The notes below the pieces were generated by a model that searched no databases, was not told the origin of the DNA, and saw only the letters and a list, made by a program, of their open reading frames with translations. A DNA stretch of 40,920 bases from Flavobacteriales bacterium TMED191 (GTDB lineage: Bacteria > Bacteroidota > Bacteroidia > Flavobacteriales > TMED113). A program made the position numbers and the translations under genes. The stretch spans positions 1-40,920 of the forward strand of contig NHIO02000058.1 of the NCBI GenBank assembly GCA_002171975.2, given 5' to 3'. Numbering within the stretch: the stretch's first letter is position 1; every line of letters begins with the position of its first letter. Shown one piece after another: positions 26,719 through 35,592 of the stretch.

Positions 26719-27449
26719 GACAAGACAAAACTTATATCATTTGACGATACAGTATATTTACATTTAGCACCACTCTCCTCAATTGTTAATATCCCCTGTC
26801 TAGTCAAATGTAAAATCTTAAAAAACCCCTTTTTACCCTTTAAGAAAGCACTTACATAAGTGTGACTTGCTTTAAGATGTGACAAAAACAACTTAGTTAA
26901 GTCAAATTCCTGATTACAATAACTAATCATTAAATTCTTTATATTAAATATTAAAGACTTAAATATGTCATGCTTATTGCTAGTTTGCAACAATAACTGA
27001 TGAAGAGATGTAGCATTTTGAATTGAATTAGGAAATAATTTATTATTTACATTTAATCCAACGCCTATAATTGCATATTTCTTGGATTCAACATTAATAA
27101 CTTCTGTCAATACACCCGCTATTTTTCTACCACTGACTACTATGTCATTGGGATACTTAATGTATGCTTGAATATCTAAATTATGTAATAATTTAATTAT
27201 TGCAATAGTAGTTATCATGTTATAATCAAAGGCAAACTGTTGGTTTAGAATATTGATTGAAAAACTAAAGGTTAAACCAAATTTTCCTGAAAACCATGTT
27301 TTACTCATATTTCCACGGCCTTTTATCTGATGATCAACATAGATAGTCAAAGGGCTAAGTACAGAAGAGCTTTTATATAATTCAATTAAATAATCATTAG
27401 AAGAATCTAAACTTTCAAAATAACTAATATGATCAAAACATGTATGCAT
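26715..27449 (-). CDS. birA: Biotin--[acetyl-CoA-carboxylase] ligase
   Basis: Attaches biotin to the carboxyl carrier protein. Catalytic motifs: GRG at residues 44-46, KYPND at 98-102 and GRKIAGVLTEV at 107-117, then AIIGVGLNVN. The 244 residues start directly with the catalytic domain, so the N-terminal helix-turn-helix of E. coli BirA is absent and it cannot act as that kind of repressor. It serves the same pathway as accD at 3.3 kb. It is divergent from rsfS across a 105-base gap holding a 17-bp dyad. Confidence 0.94.
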   Translation of the reverse strand: MHTCFDHISYFESLDSSNDYLIELYKSSSVLSPLTIYVDHQIKGRGNMSKTWFSGKFGLTFSFSINILNQQFAFDYNMITTIAIIKLLHNLDIQAYIKYPNDIVVSGRKIAGVLTEVINVESKKYAIIGVGLNVNNKLFPNSIQNATSLHQLLLQTSNKHDIFKSLIFNIKNLMISYCNQEFDLTKLFLSHLKASHTYVSAFLKGKKGFFKILHLTRQGILTIEESGAKCKYTVSSNDISFVLS

Positions 27450-27486
27450 ATTTTTTAAACATAATAAAAGGAAAATATATATTTTA

Positions 27487-27503
27487 GTAAAATAATATTT
27501 TAC
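27487..27503. promoter_or_regulatory. 17-bp dyad in the birA/rsfS divergent region
   Basis: GTAAAATA-A-TATTTTAC is a perfect 8-bp inverted repeat around one base. Flanking TTTA (27483-27486) and TAAA (27507-27510) extend the symmetry after a 3-base offset. It is placed midway between two divergent genes, as an operator would be. No regulator is identified. Confidence 0.4.
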
Positions 27504-27554
27504 AACTAAAATAAATTAACAATTAAGATAATACAAAAAAATAAAAACATAACT

Positions 27555-27875
27555 TTGATAGTTGAGGGAATCAAAGAAATAAAAGGAGAAGATGTCACTA
27601 TTATCAGTCTAGATGAAATTAATAATGCGCCTTGTTCTTATTTTATTATATGTAGTGCAAACTCAATTACAAAAATTAATGCAATAGCAAACAATATTGA
27701 AAAGTTATTACTAAAGAAATTGAATCTAAAAATATGGAGACAAGAAGGAAGAGAATCTAATTGGAGAATTTTAGATTATTTTGATATAATAATTCATATA
27801 TTTCAAAAAGAAACAAGAAAAAAATACCAATTAGAAGAATTATGGGCAGATGGTCTAATTCAAAAAATAAATTAA
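27555..27875 (+). CDS. rsfS: Ribosome silencing factor RsfS
   Basis: Binds L14 on the large subunit and blocks subunit joining under starvation. Family pattern: EGIKEIKGEDVTIISLDE, CSYFIICSANS, WRQEGRESNWRILDYFDIIIH and YQLEELWADG. The start shown is TTG, giving 106 residues, a little short at the N-terminus. The frame is open from 27510 with no ATG or GTG, but ATT (27522) or ATA codons could begin a protein 8-11 residues longer (IQKNKNITLIVEG). ftsH follows one base after the stop. Confidence 0.9.
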   Translation: MIVEGIKEIKGEDVTIISLDEINNAPCSYFIICSANSITKINAIANNIEKLLLKKLNLKIWRQEGRESNWRILDYFDIIIHIFQKETRKKYQLEELWADGLIQKIN

Positions 27876-27876
27876 A

Positions 27877-29811
27877 GTGAGTAAAAAAAAGAAAAGCGTT
27901 CAAAATTTCAATTTCTATTGGATTTATGCAGCTATAGCATTATTATTTATTGTATTACAATTATTTAATACAATATCTGCTCCTCTAAAAAAAATTAATA
28001 AACAAAAATTTCTAACAGAGTTTTTAATTGAGGGTGAAGTTGAAAAAGTTACAATTGTCAATAATGAATTTGTTGAAGTATTTATCAAACAAAACAAACT
28101 AGATCAAGGCAAACACCAGGAAATCATAAAAAATCCAAGCAGAATAAATAATGGACCTCATTATTTTTTTAATATCACTAGTGGTGAACAATTTGAAGAT
28201 GACTTAAAAGATTTTTACAAAGAAAATAATCAAATTGCTGTGAATGAACAAATCGTACCAGACGTTGATACTCGAAAAGATATTTTTGGAGATATCATTG
28301 GCTGGATAATTCCTTTAATTATCATGCTAGGAATTTGGATATATATTATGAGAAGAATGAGTGGAGGAGGTTCTACAGGTGGAACAATTTTTAACATTGG
28401 TAAATCAAAAGCTGAATTATTTGACAAAGATACAAATGAAAAAACCAACTTCAATGATGTAGCTGGTCTTGAAGGTGCAAAAGAAGAAGTAAAAGAAGTA
28501 GTTGATTTTTTAAAAAACCCAAAAAAATACACGTCATTAGGAGGCAAAATACCTAAAGGAGTCCTATTAGTTGGCCCTCCAGGAACAGGAAAAACACTAC
28601 TAGCAAAAGCAGTTGCAGGAGAAGCAAAGGTTCCATTTTTCTCCCTCAGCGGATCTGATTTCGTAGAAATGTTTGTTGGAGTCGGTGCATCTAGAGTAAG
28701 AGATCTATTTAAAACTGCAAAAAGTAAATCACCTTCTATTGTATTTATTGATGAAATTGATGCCATTGGAAGAAGCAGAGGAAAAAATCAAATCACTGGC
28801 GCCAATGATGAAAGAGAAAATACATTAAATCAACTTTTAACAGAAATGGATGGTTTTGGCACAAACCATCATGTCATCGTAATTGCAGCAACAAATAGGG
28901 CTGATGTACTTGACAAAGCTCTTGTTCGTGCTGGTAGATTTGACCGTCAAATATATGTTGACCTACCAGAAATATCTGAAAGAAAGGAGATTTTCAAAGT
29001 ACACACTAAAAACTTGAAAATCACCAAAAATTTAGATTTAGATTTTCTTGCAAAACAAACTCCAGGATTTAGTGGCGCTGATATTGCCAATTTATGTAAT
29101 GAATCTGCATTAATTGCAGCACGAAAAAATAAAAAGCAAATATCCAAAGAAGATTTTCTTGATGCTGTTGATAGAATTGTAGGCGGGGTAGAAAGAAAAA
29201 ATAAATTAATGACATTAGAGGAGAGGGAAATTATTGCATATCATGAATCAGGACATGCTATTGTTAGTTGGATGCTAAAACATGCAGCTCCGTTAGTAAA
29301 AGTAACAATAGTACCAAGAGGAAAATCCTTAGGTGCTGCATGGTACTTACCAGAGGAAAGACAAATAACTAGAACAGAACAAATACTAGATGAAATGTGT
29401 GCAACACTTGGCGGGAGGGCTGCAGAAGAAATCATATATAATAAAATATCGACAGGTGCCTTAAGTGACTTAGAGAAGGTTTCTAAACAAGCTAAAGCAA
29501 TGGTATTAATTTATGGATTTAACAAAACAATTGGGAACGTTACATATTATGACTCTACTGGTGAACAAACATTTAGCAAACCCTACAGTGAAGATACAGC
29601 AAAGAAGATTGATGCAGAAATTAAAAAAATTATTGAAAAGGAATATGATCGAGCAAAAAAAATTCTTAAAAAGTATAAAAAATCTCTAACAGAATTAGCA
29701 GAATTACTTTTAAATAAAGAAGTCATCTTCAAAGAAGATCTAGAAAAAATCCTTGGCAAAAGAAAATGGCAAGCTGTTGAGAAAATCAATATTAATAAGT
29801 TAAGAAAATAA
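27877..29811 (+). CDS. ftsH: ATP-dependent zinc metalloprotease FtsH
   Basis: Membrane-anchored AAA+ protease for quality control of membrane and regulatory proteins. Two membrane segments (about 14-32 and 147-165) flank a periplasmic loop. Walker A GPPGTGKT is at about 233-240, Walker B IVFIDEID at about 288, then the second region of homology ([18 protein letters not shown]). The protease zinc motif HESGH begins at residue 456. The start is GTG, one base after rsfS, and the length of 644 is normal. The stop overlaps the next ATG (TAATG). Confidence 0.97.
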   Translation: MSKKKKSVQNFNFYWIYAAIALLFIVLQLFNTISAPLKKINKQKFLTEFLIEGEVEKVTIVNNEFVEVFIKQNKLDQGKHQEIIKNPSRINNGPHYFFNITSGEQFEDDLKDFYKENNQIAVNEQIVPDVDTRKDIFGDIIGWIIPLIIMLGIWIYIMRRMSGGGSTGGTIFNIGKSKAELFDKDTNEKTNFNDVAGLEGAKEEVKEVVDFLKNPKKYTSLGGKIPKGVLLVGPPGTGKTLLAKAVAGEAKVPFFSLSGSDFVEMFVGVGASRVRDLFKTAKSKSPSIVFIDEIDAIGRSRGKNQITGANDERENTLNQLLTEMDGFGTNHHVIVIAATNRADVLDKALVRAGRFDRQIYVDLPEISERKEIFKVHTKNLKITKNLDLDFLAKQTPGFSGADIANLCNESALIAARKNKKQISKEDFLDAVDRIVGGVERKNKLMTLEEREIIAYHESGHAIVSWMLKHAAPLVKVTIVPRGKSLGAAWYLPEERQITRTEQILDEMCATLGGRAAEEIIYNKISTGALSDLEKVSKQAKAMVLIYGFNKTIGNVTYYDSTGEQTFSKPYSEDTAKKIDAEIKKIIEKEYDRAKKILKKYKKSLTELAELLLNKEVIFKEDLEKILGKRKWQAVEKININKLRK

Positions 29812-30425
29812 TGAATCTACTTAATAAATTAAAACTCGTAACTGGAATTGCATCTGACAAAAAAAATACTGAGATTGAAAATACACAGTATTCAATTTCA
29901 AAAGATGATACAATCGATATCATTTTTGCAAAAAATCTTATAAAAAACAATGGTAATTTTTTTTATTGTGATAAAAAAAATGACTTAGTAACAACAATTC
30001 AAGCACTAACTAATAAACTAGAAATCGAGTCTATATATTGTATAGAACCAATTATTAAAGAACTATTAAATAAATCTTCTATAAATTATAATGACAAATA
30101 CCATACACAATGTGATGGTATAGTTTCGTCTTGTGAATTTCTAATTGCACAACATGGTAAAATTATGTTATCATCAAAGCAATTAGGATCTAATAATATT
30201 AAGAATCTCCCTAAGGAGCATATAGTTATTGCTTATACATCACAAATTGTTAAAAGTTTAAATGAAGGAATGTCAGGACTTAATAAAAGATATATTGACA
30301 ATCTTCCATCAACTATAACAACCATTAAAAGTCAACAAATGGAAAAAAACGACAATATTGAAGGAAATATTAAAAAAATTAGTGTTATACTAATAGAGGA
30401 TTTTCAAGACAATAAATCAAAATAA
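29811..30425 (+). CDS. LUD domain protein (LutC/YkgG-like)
   Basis: Cytosolic protein of 204 residues with the LUD (lactate utilisation) fold. Typical features are the strand and loop around CDGIVSSCEFLIAQHGKIMLSS and the later LPKEHIVIAYTSQIVKSL segment. Single-domain LUD proteins follow ftsH in many flavobacteria; their role is unknown and no lutA or lutB is nearby. The start overlaps the ftsH stop by one base, so translation is probably coupled. The convergent gene begins 42 bases downstream; the gap has no clear terminator. Confidence 0.85.
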   Translation: MNLLNKLKLVTGIASDKKNTEIENTQYSISKDDTIDIIFAKNLIKNNGNFFYCDKKNDLVTTIQALTNKLEIESIYCIEPIIKELLNKSSINYNDKYHTQCDGIVSSCEFLIAQHGKIMLSSKQLGSNNIKNLPKEHIVIAYTSQIVKSLNEGMSGLNKRYIDNLPSTITTIKSQQMEKNDNIEGNIKKISVILIEDFQDNKSK

Positions 30426-30467
30426 CTTCAAATGACTTTATTTCTAAAAATAATTTTTTAAATTTCA

Positions 30468-31385
30468 TCATTTAATATGAAGGTAATTCTTCTCAACTGC
30501 TCCAAAACTCTTATAAAACCTTTTCACTCCTTTAATATTTGAACCTTCGAAATCTAAAAATTCATTTTTAAAAGCATGTTGCTTAATGAAAAAATCAATT
30601 AAAAAGGCCATGTAGTTATACTGGGAGTTGTCCTTAAAAGATGCATTAAAAAGGAGTATATGTCTATCATATAAGGTGAGAAAAAAAACACCAGCTAATA
30701 ATTCGTCTTTATCATTGTATAGCCCTAGACATTTTCCGCAACATTTTGAAATAGAAATACTAATTATGTTATAAATTGTCTTATAATCTTTTGTCTTTAA
30801 TAAAACATTTTTGGGAAGGTTTTTCTTTAAGAAATTAACAAAAAAAGATACATTCTTAATTGACTTAATTTTATGACTAAAATTTTTATTGATATTTCGT
30901 TTTGTATTTTTATGATATTCTTTAAATATCTTATCATAATCCAACTGAAGGTCTAACTCTAAATTTATACGATCAATATATTTAAATGTAAGCTGATTAT
31001 TTATAATGCAATTTTTATAAACAATAGAAGTATGGTGATTAAATGAATATCCTAAATTATAATATCTTTTTTTAAAAAAAGATAGAATACTCATGATTAA
31101 TTTTGAATCTGTTAATAAATTTTCATTGCTAGAAAATGCACCTAATTGCTGACAGAAAAGCGGTTGAGATAAATGTTTTATAAATGGAAAAAAACATGTA
31201 TATTTTTTGGAAGTAACTGGTATTATTAATTCATAATCACCATATATTAAAGCATCCCAGTTTTCAGAGACAATATCTAAATACCACGAGATGCCATAAA
31301 CACTTCTATTTATGGATTTATTCATACAATAGTCCCACTTAGACTTATTTATTTGACTATGTGAAACGAAACTAATTTTTTTCAT
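30468..31385 (-). CDS. FemAB/GNAT-like acyltransferase
   Basis: Protein of 305 residues with the two-lobed GNAT architecture of FemAB/BioF2-like proteins. The central helix motif (EYHKNTKRNINKN, residues 156-168) is the usual HKNTRRNI signature. Late in the protein is CLGLYNDKDELLAGVFFLTLYDRH followed by YMAFLIDFFI and FLDFEGSNIKGVKRFYKSFGA, matching the second lobe. It likely transfers an amino acid or acyl group to a cell-wall or glycan precursor; the real substrate is unknown. It overlaps the deacetylase gene by 14 bases, which suggests the two products work together. Confidence 0.78.
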   Translation of the reverse strand: MKKISFVSHSQINKSKWDYCMNKSINRSVYGISWYLDIVSENWDALIYGDYELIIPVTSKKYTCFFPFIKHLSQPLFCQQLGAFSSNENLLTDSKLIMSILSFFKKRYYNLGYSFNHHTSIVYKNCIINNQLTFKYIDRINLELDLQLDYDKIFKEYHKNTKRNINKNFSHKIKSIKNVSFFVNFLKKNLPKNVLLKTKDYKTIYNIISISISKCCGKCLGLYNDKDELLAGVFFLTLYDRHILLFNASFKDNSQYNYMAFLIDFFIKQHAFKNEFLDFEGSNIKGVKRFYKSFGAVEKNYLHIK

Positions 31386-32691
31386 GCAAAGAGTATCTAA
31401 TCATATTTTCATAAGTGATATACCATTCATCTAATTGAGGAGAATTTTTAAAAGACTCATTATGCCAAATAGAAATAAAACAACCATGTACATTTTTAAC
31501 TTCGTCTATAAGTAACTTTATTTTAGAGACAGCTTCATGGGGGGTAAGTTTTAAATAATTTTTTAAAGTTATATCCATAATACAAAACGGTCTTAACAAT
31601 AAATCTGTTGCAGTATTTTCTTTTAAATTAAAAAAATTAAAACTGTGTGATGTTCCTGCTCTGAATCCAATATCATCTGGAAATCCCATACTATAATCTT
31701 CTAAAATATTATTTTTAATCAAATTTTTATAATTAGATGGTAAATTCAAAACTAAATAATGTTGACGGTTTTTTGTTATACTTAATCCAGAAATACTATT
31801 TAACCTTTCTATTTCTAGATGTAAATTTTTAGGATTAGAAATAGATGAGTATGATGCATGTATACCAATATCAAAAAACTGTTTAAAGTAATTAATGAGA
31901 GATTGATATTTTTTACTTTTATAGGATACATTTCTATCCAATCTACCATAGTTTGCTAATAAAAAGAAAATGATTGTTTTAAGATTATATTTATTATGTA
32001 TTGACAATAATTTATCATAAGTATCATACGGATCTCTTTTATAACCTAACAAAACATTTAACCTACAAAAAAAATCATTAAAACCTAACTTAATAATGCT
32101 CCGCATAAGGGAACCGACGGTCCTAAAAAAACCTTTTTCCAAATATGCAAAAGCATTATCTATATCAATTGTATTTAAATAACTAAAATTATGTTCTTTA
32201 AATTTTAAATATGGATATTCTAAAAGCAAAAAATCTTTGATAAAAATTATCCATTTATCAACAACTGGTATTTGCAAAAATTGATTTTTAAAAGCTAAAC
32301 TTTCACTAGCAGGGAATCTTCCAAACCGATCAAGTTTATTATCTAGATACTCCTCATATCTGCTAAGCATATAAAAAATTGTCGCAAATGGGTCAAAAGG
32401 TAATATAGATTCGACGTTTGTAGAAGTAAAAAAAATAGGTTTGTTTTTATATACAGATATATTAATATCCTGTTCAACAATCTCTGTTTCAAATAATATC
32501 GTATGGGCTTGTAAAAAAATGCCGTTTGTGATTTTTTTTTTTGAATATAAAAGCTTCGGCTTATCTGAAGCAATAAAAGCATTGATTTGAGTGGTAATTT
32601 TATATTTTAGGCCAAGTTGCTTAACAAAAACATGATTAAATACATACTCTACTCTTGGACTTATGGCATCTGCAAAAATTAATAAAACCAT
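31372..32691 (-). CDS. Polysaccharide deacetylase family protein (DUF7033-type)
   Basis: The 439-residue protein has an N-terminal domain found in Bacteroidota deacetylases (FDPFATIFYMLSRYEEY near residue 99, DRFGRFPASESLAF near 121). A NodB-like catalytic part follows: TIDIDNAF (about 174-181, metal-binding Asp), IGIHASYSS near 275, and FISIWHNESF near 408. It lacks the second His of the classical HxxxH motif, as I recall for this subgroup. No signal peptide, so it acts in the cytosol or on the inner face. It is the third gene after tRNA-Glu and rpsT, 16 bases behind rpsT. Confidence 0.8.
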   Translation of the reverse strand: MVLLIFADAISPRVEYVFNHVFVKQLGLKYKITTQINAFIASDKPKLLYSKKKITNGIFLQAHTILFETEIVEQDINISVYKNKPIFFTSTNVESILPFDPFATIFYMLSRYEEYLDNKLDRFGRFPASESLAFKNQFLQIPVVDKWIIFIKDFLLLEYPYLKFKEHNFSYLNTIDIDNAFAYLEKGFFRTVGSLMRSIIKLGFNDFFCRLNVLLGYKRDPYDTYDKLLSIHNKYNLKTIIFFLLANYGRLDRNVSYKSKKYQSLINYFKQFFDIGIHASYSSISNPKNLHLEIERLNSISGLSITKNRQHYLVLNLPSNYKNLIKNNILEDYSMGFPDDIGFRAGTSHSFNFFNLKENTATDLLLRPFCIMDITLKNYLKLTPHEAVSKIKLLIDEVKNVHGCFISIWHNESFKNSPQLDEWYITYENMIRYSLHEKN

Positions 32692-32707
32692 AAATTAAAA
32701 AGTATTA

Positions 32708-32947
32708 TTAACTACTTTTTTTCATTAATTTAGATTTTAAACGAGCAGCCTTATTTTTATGAATTATATTCTTTTTCTCTAACTTATCAATCATTGAAAC
32801 AATCTTATTTTTTTCAAGACCCTCCTTAGGTGAATCAGAAAAAGCTGACCTCAATGCATTTCTAACAGTTTTATGAAAATATTTATTACCTTCATTTTTA
32901 GTCTGATTTGAACGAATTCTTTTTTTTGTTGATTTATGATTTGCCAT
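32708..32947 (-). CDS. rpsT: 30S ribosomal protein S20
   Basis: Small basic 79-residue protein that binds 16S rRNA. The start MANHKSTKKRIRSNQTK and end IIHKNKAARLKSKLMKK are diagnostic. It begins 19 bases after tRNA-Glu, so the tRNA and rpsT are probably on one transcript and the tRNA 3' end would define the rpsT leader. Confidence 0.97.
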   Translation of the reverse strand: MANHKSTKKRIRSNQTKNEGNKYFHKTVRNALRSAFSDSPKEGLEKNKIVSMIDKLEKKNIIHKNKAARLKSKLMKKSS

Positions 32948-32966
32948 TTTCTTATTTTTTTTTTAG

Positions 32967-33038
32967 TAGTCCCTAGGGGGATCGAACCCCTATTTTCAGG
33001 ATGAAAACCTGATGTCCTAACCATTAGACGAAGGGACC
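32967..33038 (-). tRNA. tRNA-Glu (anticodon TTC)
   Basis: 72 bases on the minus strand. Acceptor stem GGTCCCT/AGGGACT (G1-U72 pair). Anticodon stem TCAGG/CCTGA with loop TTTTCAT and anticodon TTC at 33003-33005. T arm GGGG-TTCGATC-CCCC type, discriminator A. CCA is not encoded. The D arm is TCTAATGGTTAGGA. This tRNA is a substrate of MnmA (19.8 kb). Confidence 0.97.
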
Positions 33039-33069
33039 TTATTTTTATCTCATTTAAAATATAAGGGAG

Positions 33070-33077
33070 CAAAATTA
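33070..33077 (-). promoter_or_regulatory. -7 box TAATTTTG for tRNA-Glu/rpsT
   Basis: Exact TAnnTTTG match on the minus strand, 32 bases before the tRNA 5' end, in the 69-base gap after proS. It gives the tRNA-rpsT-deacetylase-FemAB run its own promoter. Confidence 0.5.
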
Positions 33078-33107
33078 ATAACTTTTCTGTTTAAAAAAAA
33101 AAAAAAT

Positions 33108-34577
33108 CTAATATGATTTAGCAAAAACTACTCTCTTAAGAGATGGATTACCTGTCAAAACACATTTGCCTTCTTCACTTTCTAAATTAGTAGGTATGCA
33201 TCTAATAGTAGCTTTAGTTCTCTTTTTTATTTCGTCCTCAGTCTCTGAGGATCCATCCCAATGGGCTAATACAAACCCCCCTAAACTAATTTTATCTTCA
33301 AAGTCATCAAAATTATCTACGATGAACGTATTTTTTTTTCTAAATTCCTTTGCATTTTCAAATATTGATTCTTGAATTTGGGATAAAGTATCTAAAACAG
33401 AATCTACAATATCATTCAATGACACATTGTATTTGCTTAGCGTATCTCGCCTACATACTTCAACTGTTTTATTTTGTAAATCTCTTGGGCCTAAAGCGAT
33501 CCTAATTGGCACACCCTTAAGTTCATATTCTGAAAACTTCCAACCTGGCTTATGAGTATCTCTAAAATCTTCCTTAACTCTAATATTTTTTTGTCGTAGA
33601 CTATGACTGATATCTTTTAAACAAGAAGTAACCTCGTTATATTCTTCTTTATTGTGATATATCGGAATTAAAACTACCTGAAACGGAGCTAAACTAGGTG
33701 GTAAAACTAATCCATTATCATCTGAATGAGTCATAACTAAAGCACCCATCAATCTTGTTGAAACTCCCCAAGAACTTGCCCAAACATGTTCGAGCTTTCC
33801 TTCTTTATTAGCAAACTTGACATCGAAAGCTTTTGCGAAATTTTGTCCTAAAAAATGTGAAGTACCAGCTTGAAGAGCCTTTCCATCTTGCATTAATGCC
33901 TCGACACAATAAGTTTGTTCTGCGCCTGCAAATTTTTCTGAATCAGTTTTTAAACCATCTAAAACAGGTATACATAAAGTTTGTTCAATAAATTCTTTAT
34001 AAATTGATAATATCTTCTTTGTTTCATCGATAGCTTCTTGTTCAGTTGAATGAGCAGTATGTCCCTCTTGCCATAAAAATTCCGAAGTCCTTAAAAAAAG
34101 TCGTGTACGCATTTCCCACCTAACAACATTTGCCCATTGGTTAATTAATAATGGTAAATCTCGATATGACTTAATCCATCTCTTATAAGTATCCCAAATA
34201 ATAGTTTCAGATGTGGGCCTAACAATTAACTCTTCTTCTAATTTTGCATCCTGATCAACAACAATATCACCAGAATCACTACTTTTTAAGCGATAATGTG
34301 TAACTACAGCACACTCCTTTGCAAAACCATCAACATGACTAGCTTCTTTAGTAAAAAAGGATTTAGGAATAAAAAGTGGGAAATAGGCATTAACATGACC
34401 AGTTTCTTTAAACTTACGATCAAGAATTGCCTTCATTTCTTCCCAAATTGCAAATCCATATGGTTTAATAACCATACAACCTCTGACACCAGAATTTTCA
34501 GCCAAATCAGCATGTAAAACAATATCATTATACCATTTTGAAAAGTCCTCGGATCGTTTTGTTAATTTTTTTGACAT
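33108..34577 (-). CDS. proS: Prolyl-tRNA synthetase (short, archaeal/eukaryote-like type)
   Basis: Charges tRNA-Pro. The 489-residue form lacks the editing insertion of the long bacterial enzyme and has the C-terminal zinc-binding-like extension of the archaeal/eukaryotic type, which is usual in Bacteroidota. Class II motifs are visible: [42 protein letters not shown] and [18 protein letters not shown]. It ends in VVFAKSY; the C-terminal Tyr is typical. No TAnnTTTG box was found in its 111-base upstream region. Confidence 0.96.
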   Translation of the reverse strand: MSKKLTKRSEDFSKWYNDIVLHADLAENSGVRGCMVIKPYGFAIWEEMKAILDRKFKETGHVNAYFPLFIPKSFFTKEASHVDGFAKECAVVTHYRLKSSDSGDIVVDQDAKLEEELIVRPTSETIIWDTYKRWIKSYRDLPLLINQWANVVRWEMRTRLFLRTSEFLWQEGHTAHSTEQEAIDETKKILSIYKEFIEQTLCIPVLDGLKTDSEKFAGAEQTYCVEALMQDGKALQAGTSHFLGQNFAKAFDVKFANKEGKLEHVWASSWGVSTRLMGALVMTHSDDNGLVLPPSLAPFQVVLIPIYHNKEEYNEVTSCLKDISHSLRQKNIRVKEDFRDTHKPGWKFSEYELKGVPIRIALGPRDLQNKTVEVCRRDTLSKYNVSLNDIVDSVLDTLSQIQESIFENAKEFRKKNTFIVDNFDDFEDKISLGGFVLAHWDGSSETEDEIKKRTKATIRCIPTNLESEEGKCVLTGNPSLKRVVFAKSY

Positions 34578-34688
34578 AAATTTTAAACTTTGGTATAATT
34601 ATTGTTGTACAATCATTGATTAATATTTTTTTTAAAATTAAAAAATAAACTTGTAATTTTACGTTTAACAATAATAAATACCAATTAT

Positions 34689-35582
34689 ATGATTAATACT
34701 AATAATAAATATCTTCTTTTAATCATGTTTCTTCTAACACCGTTAGCTTATAGTCAGAATTTTTTTGATGACATATATTACAATGACTCAGAAGTAAACT
34801 ATGATTTTTTGTATAAATCAAACGAAACTAATTTAGAAAGAATAACAAATGATAGTATTGATGATAATCTTGATTGGGACGAAGATATAAGTTATGAAAA
34901 TAGAATACGTAGATTCAACAACTATTATCACCACGATTATTATTGGGATTATGGATGGAATTCTCCTTCATGGTACAATTGGCACCAACCATCATGGGGT
35001 TGGAGCTTAAATTATAGTAACTACGGCTGGGGTCTTGGGCTGCATTACAGTTCTGGATGGCACTCACCATATAATTATTTGAATTATGGATGGCATTCGC
35101 CATGGAATTATGGATACAATCATTGGCACAACTACTACTATCCCGGACACTATAATTACTTTTATGGTGGATTAAATAATTATGTTATTTCATCAGGCTA
35201 TCAAAATGTATCACATGGACCAAGATCAACTAATAATACAAATGTTAATCATAATCTGAGCTCTCAACCAAGAAGCCCAATAAATCTTATCAAAAAAGAA
35301 AATTCGCAAAATAAAAAAATTAACAACGAAGAGAGAAATCCAATAAAGAAAAGAACAAACAATCTTCAAGATAGAGTTTCTCCATCCAAAAAATACAATC
35401 AAGATAAAAACAACAATAGCTACAATTCAAATAAAAGAGAAAATAACTCAAACAAAAATAATAGCTACAATTCAAATAAAAGAAACAATAATTTTAATAA
35501 CAATAGATCTATTAATAACAACTCTAGACCTAACTCTAACAGAGTAAACAGATCCAACTCTAATAGAAGCAAAAGAAACTAA
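34689..35582 (+). CDS. Secreted aromatic- and Asn-rich low-complexity protein
   Basis: Signal peptide is about residues 1-23 (ends AYSQ). The mature protein has three blocks: an acidic part (24-72), a block very rich in Tyr, Trp, His, Gly and Asn (73-165, with units such as YGWHSPWNYGY), and a basic Asn/Ser/Lys/Arg tail (200-297). No family is recognised. The tail holds an in-frame 45-base repeat. Only 10 bases separate it from the FadL-like gene, so the two are probably co-transcribed. Possibly an envelope or matrix component; this is inference from composition only. Confidence 0.78.
   Translation: MINTNNKYLLLIMFLLTPLAYSQNFFDDIYYNDSEVNYDFLYKSNETNLERITNDSIDDNLDWDEDISYENRIRRFNNYYHHDYYWDYGWNSPSWYNWHQPSWGWSLNYSNYGWGLGLHYSSGWHSPYNYLNYGWHSPWNYGYNHWHNYYYPGHYNYFYGGLNNYVISSGYQNVSHGPRSTNNTNVNHNLSSQPRSPINLIKKENSQNKKINNEERNPIKKRTNNLQDRVSPSKKYNQDKNNNSYNSNKRENNSNKNNSYNSNKRNNNFNNNRSINNNSRPNSNRVNRSNSNRSKRN
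35415..35483 (+). repeat. Direct repeat (24 bases, 45-base period) in the Asn-rich tail
   Basis: The same 24 bases occur at 35415-35438 and 35460-35483, encoding NSYNSNKR twice. The 45-base spacing keeps frame, so copy-number change would lengthen the tail without disruption. Confidence 0.9.
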
Positions 35583-35592
35583 AAATTACATT

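Noticed and set aside
28230..28766. 178-codon open frame antisense to ftsH.
   Set aside because: Mirror of the conserved AAA+ domain; residue pattern is explained by reverse complement of ftsH codons.
32851..33072. 73-codon open frame across tRNA-Glu and rpsT.
   Set aside because: It reads through the tRNA and is a shadow of rpsT in another frame.
33090..33108. A-run after the proS stop as a terminator.
   Set aside because: On the minus strand it is a T run, but no stem precedes it; homopolymers are common here.
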